This document shows, piece by piece, positions 25,929-34,786 of a DNA stretch of 64,000 nucleotides. The DNA is from Bradyrhizobium japonicum USDA 6 (GTDB lineage: Bacteria; Pseudomonadota; Alphaproteobacteria; Rhizobiales; Xanthobacteraceae), in the NCBI RefSeq assembly GCF_000284375.1, contig NC_017249.1:1776001-1840000 (forward strand), given 5' to 3'. Position 1 is the stretch's first letter; the number at the start of each line of letters is the position of its first letter. The notes beneath the pieces were generated by a model. The model was not told the origin of the DNA. It searched no databases and saw nothing but the letters and a program-made list of their open reading frames with translations. The position numbers were made by a program, and so were the translations under genes.

Positions 25929-26324
25929 TTTTTCTGACCGCGCTTGTTCGACTCAAATTTACAGGAAAAATCTCGCATGCCCGAAGAGCAAATCCGATGC
26001 CGCGCCGCTTCACCGGTCGCGGTGCTTACGGTCGGGTTAATGCGGGCAGGCGTTAACTACGGCATTGTCCATGTTGGGCTGTTGTCCGCGTGATGGACTG
26101 CGAATTGCACTATCACGTATGCAGGCACTTGCAGGAGAAACGCGCAAAAGCGGTTAAGCGTTTGGAGGGCGGGAGATCGGCGGCGTTGCGCCGTCGCGAG
26201 CCTCGGGCCCGCCGTTCATTTTGGGACTGATCTGCCCCGCGGCGATGTGCCGTCGCAGGACAGCGTCGATTCCTGCGCGATCGACGCAGGGCTTTTTCAA
26301 TACATCTCGGACATCTAGGATGCC
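25929..26324. other. Divergent intergenic region, exopolysaccharide cluster
   Basis: About 400 bp between the divergent methyltransferase and GT2 genes. No convincing coding frame, repeat copy or RNA gene was seen. It must hold both promoters. AGGA precedes the GT2 ATG; a GTCGAT/ATCGAC inverted pair lies near 26268-26288. Confidence 0.5.
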
Positions 26325-27353
26325 ATGACACTGATCCCGACAGACCTTTCCGCCGGCCGGATCTCGGATGCCGTGCGCGATCCCAACCGGGAGATCGCGG
26401 CGAGCTCGCGCGTCATCGACCTGTCGGTCGGCATCGTCGTCTGCATTCCCTGCTTCCGTCGCCCGTACCATCTGCGGCTGACGCTGGACTCGCTGGCGAG
26501 CCAGCGCACTCCGCGCTCCTTCGCGGTGGTCATGGTCGAGAACGACGCGGTGGGGCGCGAAAGCACGCCGGTTGCCGCAGAGTATCTGGCCGATGGCCGG
26601 CTCCAGGGCGTTTGCCTGGTCGAGAAGCGGCAGGGCAATTGCCAGGCGATCAACGCCGCCTTCGAGACGGCGCAGGCGCTGTTTCCCGCCGCGACCCGCT
26701 TTCTGATGATCGACGACGACGAGATCGCTTCGCCCGACTGGCTCGAGCTGATGGTTCGCACTGCGGAGGCGACCGGCGCCGACGTGGTCGGCGGGCCGGT
26801 GCTGCCGGTCTTCGACGATGACAGCAAGCCCTGGCTGGCACGTCATCCCGCGTTCTGTCCCGCCTATGATTACAGCGGCGCGGTGCCGCTGATCTATGGC
26901 TGTGGCAACTGCCTGATCACGCGTGCGGCGTTCGAGCGGTTCCATCGTCCCGCCTTCGACCTGCGCTTCAACTTCCTCGGCGGCGGCGACTGCGATTTCT
27001 TCGTGCGGTGCCGCGATGCCGGCATGATCTTCCACTGGACGGCAGAGGCGGTCATCACCGAGACCGTGCCGCAAAGCCGCACCAGCCTCGGCTGGATCGC
27101 CAAACGCGGCCTGCGTATTGGCGCCATCAATTATCGCGTGCAGTACAAGGCCGCACGAAGCGCGCCCGCGCGGGCGCGAGTGTTCGCGCAGATGCTCGGA
27201 CGGCTGCCGCTGTCGCTGGTGCGTTCCGCCCGTCTGCTCGCGACGTCGAAGGCCGTCGTCGCCATGCATCCCGCGCTGGTCGCGCTTGGCTCCATGCTCG
27301 CAGCGTTTGGCTTCGCACCGAAGCCTTATGAAGCGTCGAAAATCGTATCTTGA
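26325..27353 (+). CDS. Family 2 glycosyltransferase
   Basis: A 342-residue GT-A fold transferase. The N-terminal strand VGIVVCIPCFRRPYHLRLTLDSL is followed by VVMVENDA and the metal/nucleotide-sugar motif MIDDDE near residue 127; GGGDCDFFVRC near 220 supplies the ED-type catalytic region. The C-terminal part is basic with a hydrophobic end, suggesting membrane association. It ends 6 bp from the convergent GT2 gene at 27360. Donor and acceptor sugars are unknown. Confidence 0.9.
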   Translation: MTLIPTDLSAGRISDAVRDPNREIAASSRVIDLSVGIVVCIPCFRRPYHLRLTLDSLASQRTPRSFAVVMVENDAVGRESTPVAAEYLADGRLQGVCLVEKRQGNCQAINAAFETAQALFPAATRFLMIDDDEIASPDWLELMVRTAEATGADVVGGPVLPVFDDDSKPWLARHPAFCPAYDYSGAVPLIYGCGNCLITRAAFERFHRPAFDLRFNFLGGGDCDFFVRCRDAGMIFHWTAEAVITETVPQSRTSLGWIAKRGLRIGAINYRVQYKAARSAPARARVFAQMLGRLPLSLVRSARLLATSKAVVAMHPALVALGSMLAAFGFAPKPYEASKIVS

Positions 27354-27359
27354 CGCGGG

Positions 27360-28352
27360 TCAGATGCCCAAACAGGCGAGGGTGACCCTGACCGCGGCGC
27401 GCGGCAGCGCTTTGAGCGAGCGCCGGCCGACCATCCCGAGATAAGCCAAGGCGTCGCGATATCGGCCGAAGCGGACCGCCTGCATCGCCGAATAGGTAAC
27501 GAGATGGACCTCGGCGGCCTGGCGCAGCCCGGCCGCCGTGCCCTCGGGCAGTCTCGCCAGGATCAGCCCATCGTCGAACACCCGCGCGATCGCGGGGAAG
27601 AAGTCCTTCGGCGTCCGCACGGCCGCATTCATGGTGTTGGCGGTGTGCAGGCGATAGTCGAGCAGGAGCTTTGGTGCGAACTCGAACTCGCCGATAGCGG
27701 CGAGGCGGCACCAGCAATGCCAGTCCTCGCAATATCTGAGGGACGTGTCGAAGCCGCCGATGGCGCGGAAGGCCTCCGCACGTGCGAGCGCGATGCCGCC
27801 ATTGACGATGAAATTGCCGGCCGCGAGCCGCGCTAGCACGTCGCCGGACGGTTTGCGGCGTCCCTTCAGTAGGCCCCGTCGGCCGATCTGCCGTCCCTCG
27901 CTGTCGATCGTGTTGTAGTCGCCGTAGACGAGAACCGCGCGCGGAGCGGCGCGGGCCGCTGCCAGCAGCGCCGCCACCGCGCCGGGGCGCAGGCGGTCGT
28001 CGGCATCGAGGAAGAGCAGCCATTCGCCGCTCGCATATCGTGCGCCGAGATTGCGCGCGGCGGATACGCCGGCGGAGTCGTTGGTCATCAGGCGCAGCCG
28101 CGGATCACGAATGGCGCGGACGATGGCCGTGGTGGCGTCGCTCGAGCCGTCGTCGACGACGATCACTTCGGTGATCTCGCCTTGCGCCAGTGCGCTGGCG
28201 AGGGTTTCGCCGATATAGGCTGCAACGTTCTTGGCGGGAATGACGACGGACACCGATGTGGTCGAGCCGGCCGGCAGCGGGAGACGCGGCGCCGGAACGA
28301 CGCGCGAGGTCGCCGGTAAATCGAGAACATCTTCGGCGGTGATCAGAGCCAC
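27360..28352 (-). CDS. Family 2 glycosyltransferase
   Basis: A 330-residue GT-A transferase: SVVIPAKNVAAYIGETLASAL, EVIVVDDGSSDAT, AGVSAARNLGARYASGEWLLFLDADDRL (quoted in parts) give the UDP-sugar pocket and the DxD metal site (LDADD, about residue 110). The second half lacks obvious membrane helices. It is convergent with the neighbouring GT2 gene and divergent from the GT at 28566, so it forms its own unit. Specificity is unknown. Confidence 0.9.
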   Translation of the reverse strand: MALITAEDVLDLPATSRVVPAPRLPLPAGSTTSVSVVIPAKNVAAYIGETLASALAQGEITEVIVVDDGSSDATTAIVRAIRDPRLRLMTNDSAGVSAARNLGARYASGEWLLFLDADDRLRPGAVAALLAAARAAPRAVLVYGDYNTIDSEGRQIGRRGLLKGRRKPSGDVLARLAAGNFIVNGGIALARAEAFRAIGGFDTSLRYCEDWHCWCRLAAIGEFEFAPKLLLDYRLHTANTMNAAVRTPKDFFPAIARVFDDGLILARLPEGTAAGLRQAAEVHLVTYSAMQAVRFGRYRDALAYLGMVGRRSLKALPRAAVRVTLACLGI

Positions 28353-28522
28353 GGCTCGCCTTTTAGGGATCTGTTAACCAGGGCGCATCTGCCGACTGGC
28401 ATTGCGATCAATCGCACCATTGGCCCGCCGCGAATGATACTCGCATTACGACCAAATCGTTGTCGCGAAGGCCTGCGTGCCGCTGGTTTCGTCAATTAGC
28501 GTTAAGCCGCGGGCATTAAGCC

Positions 28523-28548
28523 TGTCGCAAATTTGGAAGAGTGCGACA
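28523..28548. promoter_or_regulatory. TGTCGCA inverted repeat upstream of glycosyltransferase
   Basis: TGTCGCA and TGCGACA are perfect reverse complements 12 nt apart, lying 18 bp before the ATG at 28566. A related TTGTCGCG is at 28460. The same word recurs upstream of the GNAT gene (31082, 31144), suggesting a shared regulator. The protein is unknown. Confidence 0.4.
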
Positions 28549-28565
28549 GCCAGTCCCATGCGAGA

Positions 28566-29663
28566 ATGCAGACCTGTTTGCCGCGGATGGATCTAGTGCC
28601 CGCAAAGACGTTCGAACACGACCCCGATGCCATCGTCCTCAACCTCTTCTACGAGGACAAGGACGATCGCTGGTTTCCCGGCGACCGGCATCTGCGGCGC
28701 ATGGCGCGCCGGATGCTGCTCGGCGAGCCGCGCATGAGCGGGCAGCTTCGCGTGTTCCTCAATCTCTGCGCAGGGCTCGACCGGCTCGGCATCCGCTACC
28801 GCGTCAACGACTACGGCTACATCGCGCAGCATCCCGACGAGCTTGCCTGCATCATCGGCCGCACCTTCCTGCTCGACAAGTTCGCGTGGAAGAATCCGAT
28901 CCTGCTCGGCGTCGCCGCCCACAATCATCCGCTGGACGACCCTGATCTGTTCAAGCGGCTGCCGGTGAAGAAGGTCGTGGTGCCCGGCCCTTGGTATGTC
29001 GACATGTACCGGCCGTACTGGCCCGACACCGAGGCCTGGCCGATCGGCATCGACACGGATCTCTGGGCACCGTCGCCGCCGTCGCAAAAGACCGTCGACG
29101 TCCTGATCTACGACAAGGTCCATTGGGACCGAGAGCGCTATGCGCCGGAGCTGATCGAGCCGGTCCGCGCCCGCCTGCTCAAGGAGGGCCGCTCGTTCAC
29201 GGAATTGCGCTACGGCAGCTACAAGGAAGAAGACTATCAGGCCGCGCTGGCGCGCTCGCGCGCGATGATCTTCCTGTGCCAGAACGAGAGCCAGGGCATC
29301 GCCTATCAGCAGGCTCTGTCTTGCGGCGTGCCGGTGTTCGCTTGGGATCCCGGCGGCCCGTGGCGCGACCCGGATTATTATCCCCACCGCGTCCAGTTCG
29401 CGCCGGTGTCGTCGGTGCCGTATTGGGATGACCGCTGCGGTGCCAAGTTCATCGACATCGCGGGGTTCGAGGCGGGCTGGGACAGTTTCTGGGCCGGGTG
29501 CACCGCTGATGCGTTCGATCCGCGCGGCTTCGTGCTCGACAATCTCACGCTGGAGCAGCGCGCGCTGCAATATTACGAGATCGCGCGCAGCATCGTGCGC
29601 CCGCAGGCGGCAACGCAGGCCTCGGGCCTATTGGTTGACGGATGCTTAACAAGGATGGGCTAG
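28566..29663 (+). CDS. Glycosyltransferase-like protein (GT-B type)
   Basis: A 365-residue protein resembling GT-B glycosyltransferases. The C-terminal half has the donor-site pattern FLCQNESQGIAYQQALSCGVPVFAWD (quoted in parts, residues about 235-262), as in group 1 transferases. Starts are uncertain: ATG 28566 gives MQTCLPRMDL, ATG 28587 is possible, and a TTG at 28533 would read through the inverted repeat. No membrane helix. It lies upstream of the polymerase gene on the same strand (37 bp gap), so it probably builds the same polysaccharide. Confidence 0.75.
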   Translation: MQTCLPRMDLVPAKTFEHDPDAIVLNLFYEDKDDRWFPGDRHLRRMARRMLLGEPRMSGQLRVFLNLCAGLDRLGIRYRVNDYGYIAQHPDELACIIGRTFLLDKFAWKNPILLGVAAHNHPLDDPDLFKRLPVKKVVVPGPWYVDMYRPYWPDTEAWPIGIDTDLWAPSPPSQKTVDVLIYDKVHWDRERYAPELIEPVRARLLKEGRSFTELRYGSYKEEDYQAALARSRAMIFLCQNESQGIAYQQALSCGVPVFAWDPGGPWRDPDYYPHRVQFAPVSSVPYWDDRCGAKFIDIAGFEAGWDSFWAGCTADAFDPRGFVLDNLTLEQRALQYYEIARSIVRPQAATQASGLLVDGCLTRMG

Positions 29664-29700
29664 ACCAAAGCTTCCCCGGCTTCACCACCTGCCTTGAGCC

Positions 29701-31077
29701 ATGGATCGAAGCATGGATCGACGCATGGATCGCAGCGCCGCTGACATGACCGACGTCGAGACCCGAACGCTGGGCCACATGCTGCACGATGGGCTCGCGG
29801 GGCTGAATGCCGCGCAGGCGGCGCGCTGCCTCGTCGCGGTTGCGGCGCTGCTGCTGGTGCTGATCACGCTCGATCCGTTTCCTGACCTTCGCAACGAGGA
29901 TGTGACCACGGTCGTCGGCGGGCGCATGGCGCTCACCTATATCTCCTGGGGTCTGCTGGCTGCGGTCGCGATGTTGTTCGTCGCCGCCACCGATGCGCCT
30001 GCGCTGAAGAGCCTGGTGACGCCGCTGCATCTTTGTCTCGTCGGCTGGCTGTTGATCAACATCGTCTTCTCCGAGAGCCGCGGCGTTTCGATCCAGCGCT
30101 TCGTGCTGGCGGTCAGCGTGACGTCGCTCGCAGTGCTGTTGCCATTGCTGCCGCCGACACAGCGGACCTTCAACCTGTGCCTTGGCGGCGCCGCGCTCGT
30201 GCTGCTGGTGCTGTGCTATCTCGGCGTCTTCCTCGCGCCGCAATATTCGATGCACACCGCCCTCGACCTCACCGAGCCGCAGCTTGCCGGCGACTGGCGC
30301 GGCAGCTTCGGCCACAAGAACATCGCTTCGCCGGTGATGACCATCCTGGTCTATGTCGGAATTTACCTGTCCGCCGTCGGCTCGTTTGTGATGGGACCGG
30401 CGATCGCGGCGCTGGCCGGCATCTTCCTGATCTTCACCGGCGGCAAGACGTCGACGGTGCTGTGCCTTGCGATCTACGCGCTCGCCTCGCTGGTCTATGT
30501 CACGCCAGGCCTGTGGCTGAAGCGGGTCATCTGCTTCGTGCCGCTGATCGTGATGAACCTGCTGACGGTCGGCAGCGTCCTGAGCCCGGCGCTCGGGGCG
30601 CTGACGCGGCTGCTTCCGCTCGATCCCACCTTCACCGGCCGTTCCGCCATCTGGGAGTTCGCGCTCGCGGCCGTCGCCGAGAAGCCGATCATCGGTCATG
30701 GCTATGCGGCGTTCTGGGACGACGTGACCGCGCGGCAGACCGCTCAGGGATCCGAATGGGCGACGTCCGCCGCGCATAGCCACAACAGCTATCTCGACCT
30801 CGCGGTCACCATCGGCCTGCCGGGGCTATTGCTGGTGATTCTCGTCTTCGTGCTCGCACCGCTTGGCAATTTCCAGTCGGCCCAGGCTCACAACCGTAGC
30901 CGCGCGCTGGCAAAACTGTTCCTCACCGTGTGGCTGTTCGGCTTGTATTACGGGGCCACCGAGACCTTCCTGCTCGAACGGCAGAACCCGATCTGGTTCA
31001 TGTTCGCGCTTGCAGTGGCTGGCCTGCATTTCCTCGCCAGGTTCCAATGCGTCGAACAGACGGAACCGGAGCGCTGA
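29701..31077 (+). CDS. O-antigen ligase/polymerase family (Wzy/ExoQ-like) protein
   Basis: A 458-residue polytopic inner-membrane protein with about 11-12 hydrophobic segments. The large periplasmic loop carries WRGSFGHKNIASPVM and later GHGYAAFWDD with SAAHSHNSYLDLAVTIGLPG, the Wzy_C pattern of O-antigen ligases and ExoQ-type polymerases. The 5' end is odd: three 12-bp near-identical tandem units beginning ATGGATCG give three possible starts (29701, 29713, 29725), with a fourth ATG at 29746; none has a clear ribosome site. It probably polymerises exopolysaccharide repeat units. Confidence 0.88.
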   Translation: MDRSMDRRMDRSAADMTDVETRTLGHMLHDGLAGLNAAQAARCLVAVAALLLVLITLDPFPDLRNEDVTTVVGGRMALTYISWGLLAAVAMLFVAATDAPALKSLVTPLHLCLVGWLLINIVFSESRGVSIQRFVLAVSVTSLAVLLPLLPPTQRTFNLCLGGAALVLLVLCYLGVFLAPQYSMHTALDLTEPQLAGDWRGSFGHKNIASPVMTILVYVGIYLSAVGSFVMGPAIAALAGIFLIFTGGKTSTVLCLAIYALASLVYVTPGLWLKRVICFVPLIVMNLLTVGSVLSPALGALTRLLPLDPTFTGRSAIWEFALAAVAEKPIIGHGYAAFWDDVTARQTAQGSEWATSAAHSHNSYLDLAVTIGLPGLLLVILVFVLAPLGNFQSAQAHNRSRALAKLFLTVWLFGLYYGATETFLLERQNPIWFMFALAVAGLHFLARFQCVEQTEPER

Positions 31078-31081
31078 CAGC

Positions 31082-31151
31082 TTGTCGCAGCCGGAGCGAT
31101 AGTGATGTTGGCTTAACGATAAGCCGCTACGTCACTTGTGGTCTGCGACAA
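31082..31151. promoter_or_regulatory. TTGTCGCA/TGCGACAA pair upstream of GNAT gene
   Basis: TTGTCGCA (31082-31089) and its exact reverse complement TGCGACAA (31144-31151) flank a short region containing ATAAGCCGC, a word also found (as TTAAGCCGC) upstream of the glycosyltransferase at 28566. Candidate shared control site. Confidence 0.35.
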
Positions 31152-31194
31152 ACATAATCTATCTGGAAACATTCAGTAATCGCATGTCCCGCGG

Positions 31195-32337
31195 ATGACG
31201 TTTCTCAGCGTCGAGCAATCAGATGGTCTTGTGTCCAGCACGTCGGGAATCGCTGTCGATTTCGTGCGTGACTGGCGGCAGGCCGCATCGCGCCTGAGCG
31301 CGGGGCATCGCACCGCATTCCAGCACGGTTACTGGCTCGGCGCATGGTACGAGGCGTTCCACGACTCTGCACCGCTGATCGCGTTGATCTCCGATGCCGC
31401 GACCGGCAAGGACATCGCGGTGGTGCCGATGATCAGCCACATCAGGCGCGGCATCCGCATCGTCGAATTCGCCGATCTCGGCGTCTCCGACAACAACGCG
31501 CCGATCCTGGCGCTCGATGCCGCGTTGGACGCGGCGGCGACCGATGCGATCGGCAGGGCGCTGGTCGATGCGGTGCGCGCGTTGCCCGACCGCTTCGATC
31601 TGCTGCGGCTGAAGAAGATGCCGGCCCATGTCGGCGGCAAGCCGAACCCGCTGGTGTCGCTCGGACGGATCGGATCCTGCTCGCTCAACGGCAATCTCGT
31701 GCTGACGGGCGACGACTATGAGGCCTATCGGGCCTCGATCAAGCGCATGCAGATGCCGCGCTGCTGGCGGGTCTTCAGCCGTCATGCCGGCGCGCGGCTC
31801 GAGATCGCCACGGACGTCGCGCGTGCGCGCGAGCTGCTGGACGTGATGGATGTCCAGCAGCAGGTGCGCATGCGAAAGCTCGGCTCGCGCTTCGTCCTCA
31901 ACGACGACGCTCATGCCCGATTCTATCGCGAGGTCGCCCGCCAGGGTATCGCGGAAGGCTATGGCGTCATCTCGGCGCTGGTCTGCGACGAGGCCGTCGT
32001 CGCGACCACGTTCGGCGTCAGGTCTGGTGCGAGCTATTTCCTCCTGCGCATCAGCCACGCCGGCGATTCATGGTCGAACTGCTCGCCGGGGCTGCTCGTC
32101 ACCGAGCGGACCATGGCGGCGCTGCATGCAGAGGGCGTGCGCCGTTTCGATCTCAGCATCGGCAACCAGGACTACAAGCGCCGCTTCGGCGCTGCGAAGG
32201 TCGCATTGACCGACGTCAGCATCGCACTGTCCTGGCGCGGCGCTCCCTATGCATGGCGCGACCATGCCGCGCAGAACCTGCGTCGCTATCCCAGGCTCGC
32301 CGCCGTCGTCAGCCGGGCGATACGCAAGACGCGGTGA
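31195..32337 (+). CDS. GNAT/CelD-BcsL-like acetyltransferase
   Basis: A 380-residue protein of the BioF2-like/CelD group with two GNAT folds. Visible are the N-terminal AFQHGYWLGAWYEAF segment and the C-terminal acetyl-CoA region GASYFLLRISHAG to FDLSIGNQDYKRRFGA. Such proteins are common in polysaccharide clusters and are thought to acylate sugars or act in cellulose/EPS production. It is 117 bp after the polymerase gene on the same strand and follows a TGTCGCA-containing upstream region. Confidence 0.85.
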   Translation: MTFLSVEQSDGLVSSTSGIAVDFVRDWRQAASRLSAGHRTAFQHGYWLGAWYEAFHDSAPLIALISDAATGKDIAVVPMISHIRRGIRIVEFADLGVSDNNAPILALDAALDAAATDAIGRALVDAVRALPDRFDLLRLKKMPAHVGGKPNPLVSLGRIGSCSLNGNLVLTGDDYEAYRASIKRMQMPRCWRVFSRHAGARLEIATDVARARELLDVMDVQQQVRMRKLGSRFVLNDDAHARFYREVARQGIAEGYGVISALVCDEAVVATTFGVRSGASYFLLRISHAGDSWSNCSPGLLVTERTMAALHAEGVRRFDLSIGNQDYKRRFGAAKVALTDVSIALSWRGAPYAWRDHAAQNLRRYPRLAAVVSRAIRKTR

Positions 32338-32358
32338 CGGAGGCCGTCCGTACCGGCG

Positions 32359-32898
32359 TCATCTCGAAAGGCCGGCACTGAAGGTGTCCAGCAGCGCGCG
32401 ACCCTGCGGCCAGTCGCCGAGCCCGCTCGACGCATTGATGTGGCCAAGGGCGCCCAGCACGATCAGACCGGACTTCCAGGCACGCGCTCGCTGCTGTGTC
32501 TTATCGAGCCCGCCAAAGGGATCGTCGGTGCTGGCGATGATGAGCGAGGGGAAGCGCAGCGTGCGGTCCGGCACCGGCTTGAACGCAGCCGCCTCGGCGG
32601 GAAAATTGGCGCCATCGGGATCGGGCACCGCGACCAGAAAAGCACCCGCGATCGTGGATGGGAAGCGCGTGGCCCAGTGCGCCACCAGCAGGCAAGCGAG
32701 GCTGTGTGCGACCAGCACCGGCGGCTTCGCGCAGCGCCCGACCGCCTGCTCCAGGGATTGCTCCCAATCGGCGAGCTCCGGCCGGTCCCAGCTCGCCGGC
32801 TGAAACCGCGTGAAACGTGTATCGTTGCGCTCCCAGAGTGTCTGCCAATGAGTTTCTGCGGAGCCGCCGAGGCCGGGCAAGGTGATGATGTCGTGCAT
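32359..32898 (-). CDS. RBBP9/YdeN-family alpha/beta hydrolase
   Basis: A 179-residue serine hydrolase. The nucleophile S66 sits in VAHSLAC; the other triad residues are probably D126 (TDDPFGG) and H153 (GALGHINA). The TLPGLGGSAETHWQTLWE start is characteristic of the YdeN/RBBP9 group, and the ATG at 32898 gives the family length. Physiological substrate unknown. It is divergent from the Lrp-family gene at 33021. Confidence 0.88.
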   Translation of the reverse strand: MHDIITLPGLGGSAETHWQTLWERNDTRFTRFQPASWDRPELADWEQSLEQAVGRCAKPPVLVAHSLACLLVAHWATRFPSTIAGAFLVAVPDPDGANFPAEAAAFKPVPDRTLRFPSLIIASTDDPFGGLDKTQQRARAWKSGLIVLGALGHINASSGLGDWPQGRALLDTFSAGLSR

Positions 32899-32977
32899 GA
32901 TCGTCCCGTGATATCTGAGATGAACGTGCAGTGTGGCCGGTCTTGGTGCTGCGTCACATGGCAAGTGATCGGCAAAA

Positions 32978-32999
32978 GAGATCATCTGCCGATGATCTC
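32978..32999. promoter_or_regulatory. Operator palindrome upstream of second Lrp gene
   Basis: GAGATCATC and GATGATCTC are perfect reverse complements separated by TGCC. The site lies 21 bp before the TTG start at 33021 and 79 bp before the divergent hydrolase gene. Placement is right for autoregulation and control of the hydrolase. Confidence 0.55.
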
Positions 33000-33020
33000 A
33001 AGGTGGAATGGAGAATTGTC

Positions 33021-33497
33021 TTGGATCGCTTCGGAAGCATTGACACCAAGGATCTGAAGATCCTGGAGGCATTGCAGGCCAATGCGCGCGTGCCGCTGTC
33101 CGAGCTCGGCCGTTCCGTCGGGCTGTCTCAGCCGGCCATCTCCGAGCGCGTGAAGCGGCTCGAGGAAGCCGGGATTATCGAAGGCTACGGCGCCCGCATC
33201 AATCCGCGCGCGCTAGGGCTCGGCCTGATGGCGCTGGTCCGCCTGCGCACCTCGCATGAGCACATCAAGACCTGCCTCAAACGGTTCAGCGAGATTCCGC
33301 ACATCGTCGAAGTCCATCGCGTGACCGGCGATGATTGCTTCGTGCTCAAGGTGCTGGTTCCCGCGCCGGAAGATCTGGAGACGATCGTGGATCGTATCGC
33401 CGGCTTCGGCGCTGTGACGACCTCGCTCGTGCTGCGGAGCGAGCCGGCGCGACCGATCGGTAAAGACCTCATCAGGAAGAAGACCGAACGCGGTTGA
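33021..33497 (+). CDS. Lrp/AsnC family transcriptional regulator
   Basis: A 158-residue regulator with the usual helix-turn-helix (LSELGRSVGLSQPAISERVKRLEE, residues about 24-47) and a C-terminal RAM domain (VEVHRVTGDDCFVLKVLVPAPEDLE region). I chose the TTG at 33021 because GGAGA lies 6 nt upstream and the protein then has the family length; the longer frame from 32931 would read through the palindromic operator. It may control itself and the divergent hydrolase gene. Confidence 0.9.
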   Translation: MDRFGSIDTKDLKILEALQANARVPLSELGRSVGLSQPAISERVKRLEEAGIIEGYGARINPRALGLGLMALVRLRTSHEHIKTCLKRFSEIPHIVEVHRVTGDDCFVLKVLVPAPEDLETIVDRIAGFGAVTTSLVLRSEPARPIGKDLIRKKTERG

Positions 33498-33610
33498 GGC
33501 GTGGCCCGCGCGATCGACACGTCACCAGGCTGTCACAAAATCTTCGATTGCGCCGAGCTTCGATGATCGCGCGCGTTGTGCTATCGTCGCCCTCACTTTC
33601 CGGAGGCGGC

Positions 33611-34495
33611 ATGGAAGATCGTTCGGCAAAATATCGCGCATTCTATGCGCAGTTGATCTGCGCTGCGGCCAAGACGACGGATCCCCGTATCGAGCAGGCC
33701 TTTCGCACGGTCAGGCGCGAACCCTTCGCCGGACCCGGACCGTGGTCGATCTCCGTCGGTGGCCATCCCTATGTCGTGACGCCCGACGACGATCCCGCCT
33801 TCCTCTATCAGAACACGCTTCTGGCGCTGGAGCCGGCGCGCGGCCTCAATATCGGGATGCCCGGCGCGCACGCCTATTGGCTCAGCGGCTGCGGCGTGAA
33901 GGAAGGCGAGACGGTCATCCAGATCGGTGCCGGCAGCGGCTACTACACGGCCATTCTCGCCGAGCTCACGGGACCTTCGGGCCGTGTCCATGCCTATGAG
34001 ATCGACGAACGCCTGGCGGCACTCGCGCGCGAAAATCTGAAGGACATCCCGCATGTCGAGCTGGAAGATCGCTCGGGCATCGCGTCCGATTTACCGGCCG
34101 CGAATGTGATCTATGTCTGTGCGGGCGCGGCACAGCCGGCCACGCAATGGCTCGATGCGCTGCGGCCCCGCGGCCGGCTGGTGTTCCCGTTGGCGCCGGA
34201 GGGCATGCTCGGTGGCATGTTGATGATCACGCGCCCGGAGGAGGGCGCGGTCTGGCCGGCGAAATTCCTGAGTCGAGCCCAATTCATCGGCTGCGCGGGA
34301 CTGCAGGACGCGGATGCCGGCCGGCGATTGTCCGAGACCTTCGCCAAAGGATGGGAGAGCGTGCAGTCGCTGCGCAGAGGCGGCGCTGCGGACGAGACGT
34401 GCTGGTTTGCCGGTGAGGGCTGGTGGCTTTCGACCGCTGCGGCGCTCGTCCCGACGGTTCCAATCAAGCCCCACGCCGACCTCACGCAGGCGTGA
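33611..34495 (+). CDS. Protein-L-isoaspartate O-methyltransferase-like protein
   Basis: A 294-residue SAM-dependent methyltransferase-like protein. GGAGG lies 4 nt before the ATG. Motif I is VIQIGAGSGYYTAIL (residues 102-116), followed by the acidic strand VHAYEIDERLA. The upstream part (RREPFAGPGPW, DPAFLYQNTLLALE) matches PCMT-like proteins, but the length exceeds the usual 210-220 residues, with a C-terminal extension. Isoaspartyl repair is plausible but unproven. Confidence 0.8.
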   Translation: MEDRSAKYRAFYAQLICAAAKTTDPRIEQAFRTVRREPFAGPGPWSISVGGHPYVVTPDDDPAFLYQNTLLALEPARGLNIGMPGAHAYWLSGCGVKEGETVIQIGAGSGYYTAILAELTGPSGRVHAYEIDERLAALARENLKDIPHVELEDRSGIASDLPAANVIYVCAGAAQPATQWLDALRPRGRLVFPLAPEGMLGGMLMITRPEEGAVWPAKFLSRAQFIGCAGLQDADAGRRLSETFAKGWESVQSLRRGGAADETCWFAGEGWWLSTAAALVPTVPIKPHADLTQA

Positions 34496-34683
34496 CGGAT
34501 CGCCCACGCCTTACGATTTCGTGCACCCGGCGCATTGCAGCCGGCCGCGTGAGGCGCGGAACAGGCTGCGGCAATACCAGCGCCGCGCCAACGCCTGCGC
34601 AGGCCTGCGGATCATCTGTGCGATCAACAAAAGTTCGAAAGCCATTGGTATCGCTTTTGGTCAAATATCCCGACCACGTAGAT

Positions 34684-34715
34684 GGGGCGGCATTCCCGAA
34701 TGAGAACGCCGCCCC
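34684..34715. terminator. Hairpin between PCMT-like gene and wrbA
   Basis: GGGGCGGC (34684-34691) pairs with GCCGCCCC (34708-34715), and an inner CATTC/GAATG pair extends the structure. It lies between convergent genes and may stop transcription from either side, although no U-run follows. The rest of 34496-34786 has no convincing gene. Confidence 0.45.
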
Positions 34716-34786
34716 CGTCGCATCAGCCATGCAGTCGTTCGCCAAGCCTGACTGCGAGGCTCAGCCATGAAGTTCAGCCGTGAAGT

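Noticed and set aside
34482..34745. 87-residue minus-strand frame between the PCMT-like gene and wrbA
   Set aside because: Starts at TTG without ribosome site and crosses a hairpin; no family resemblance.
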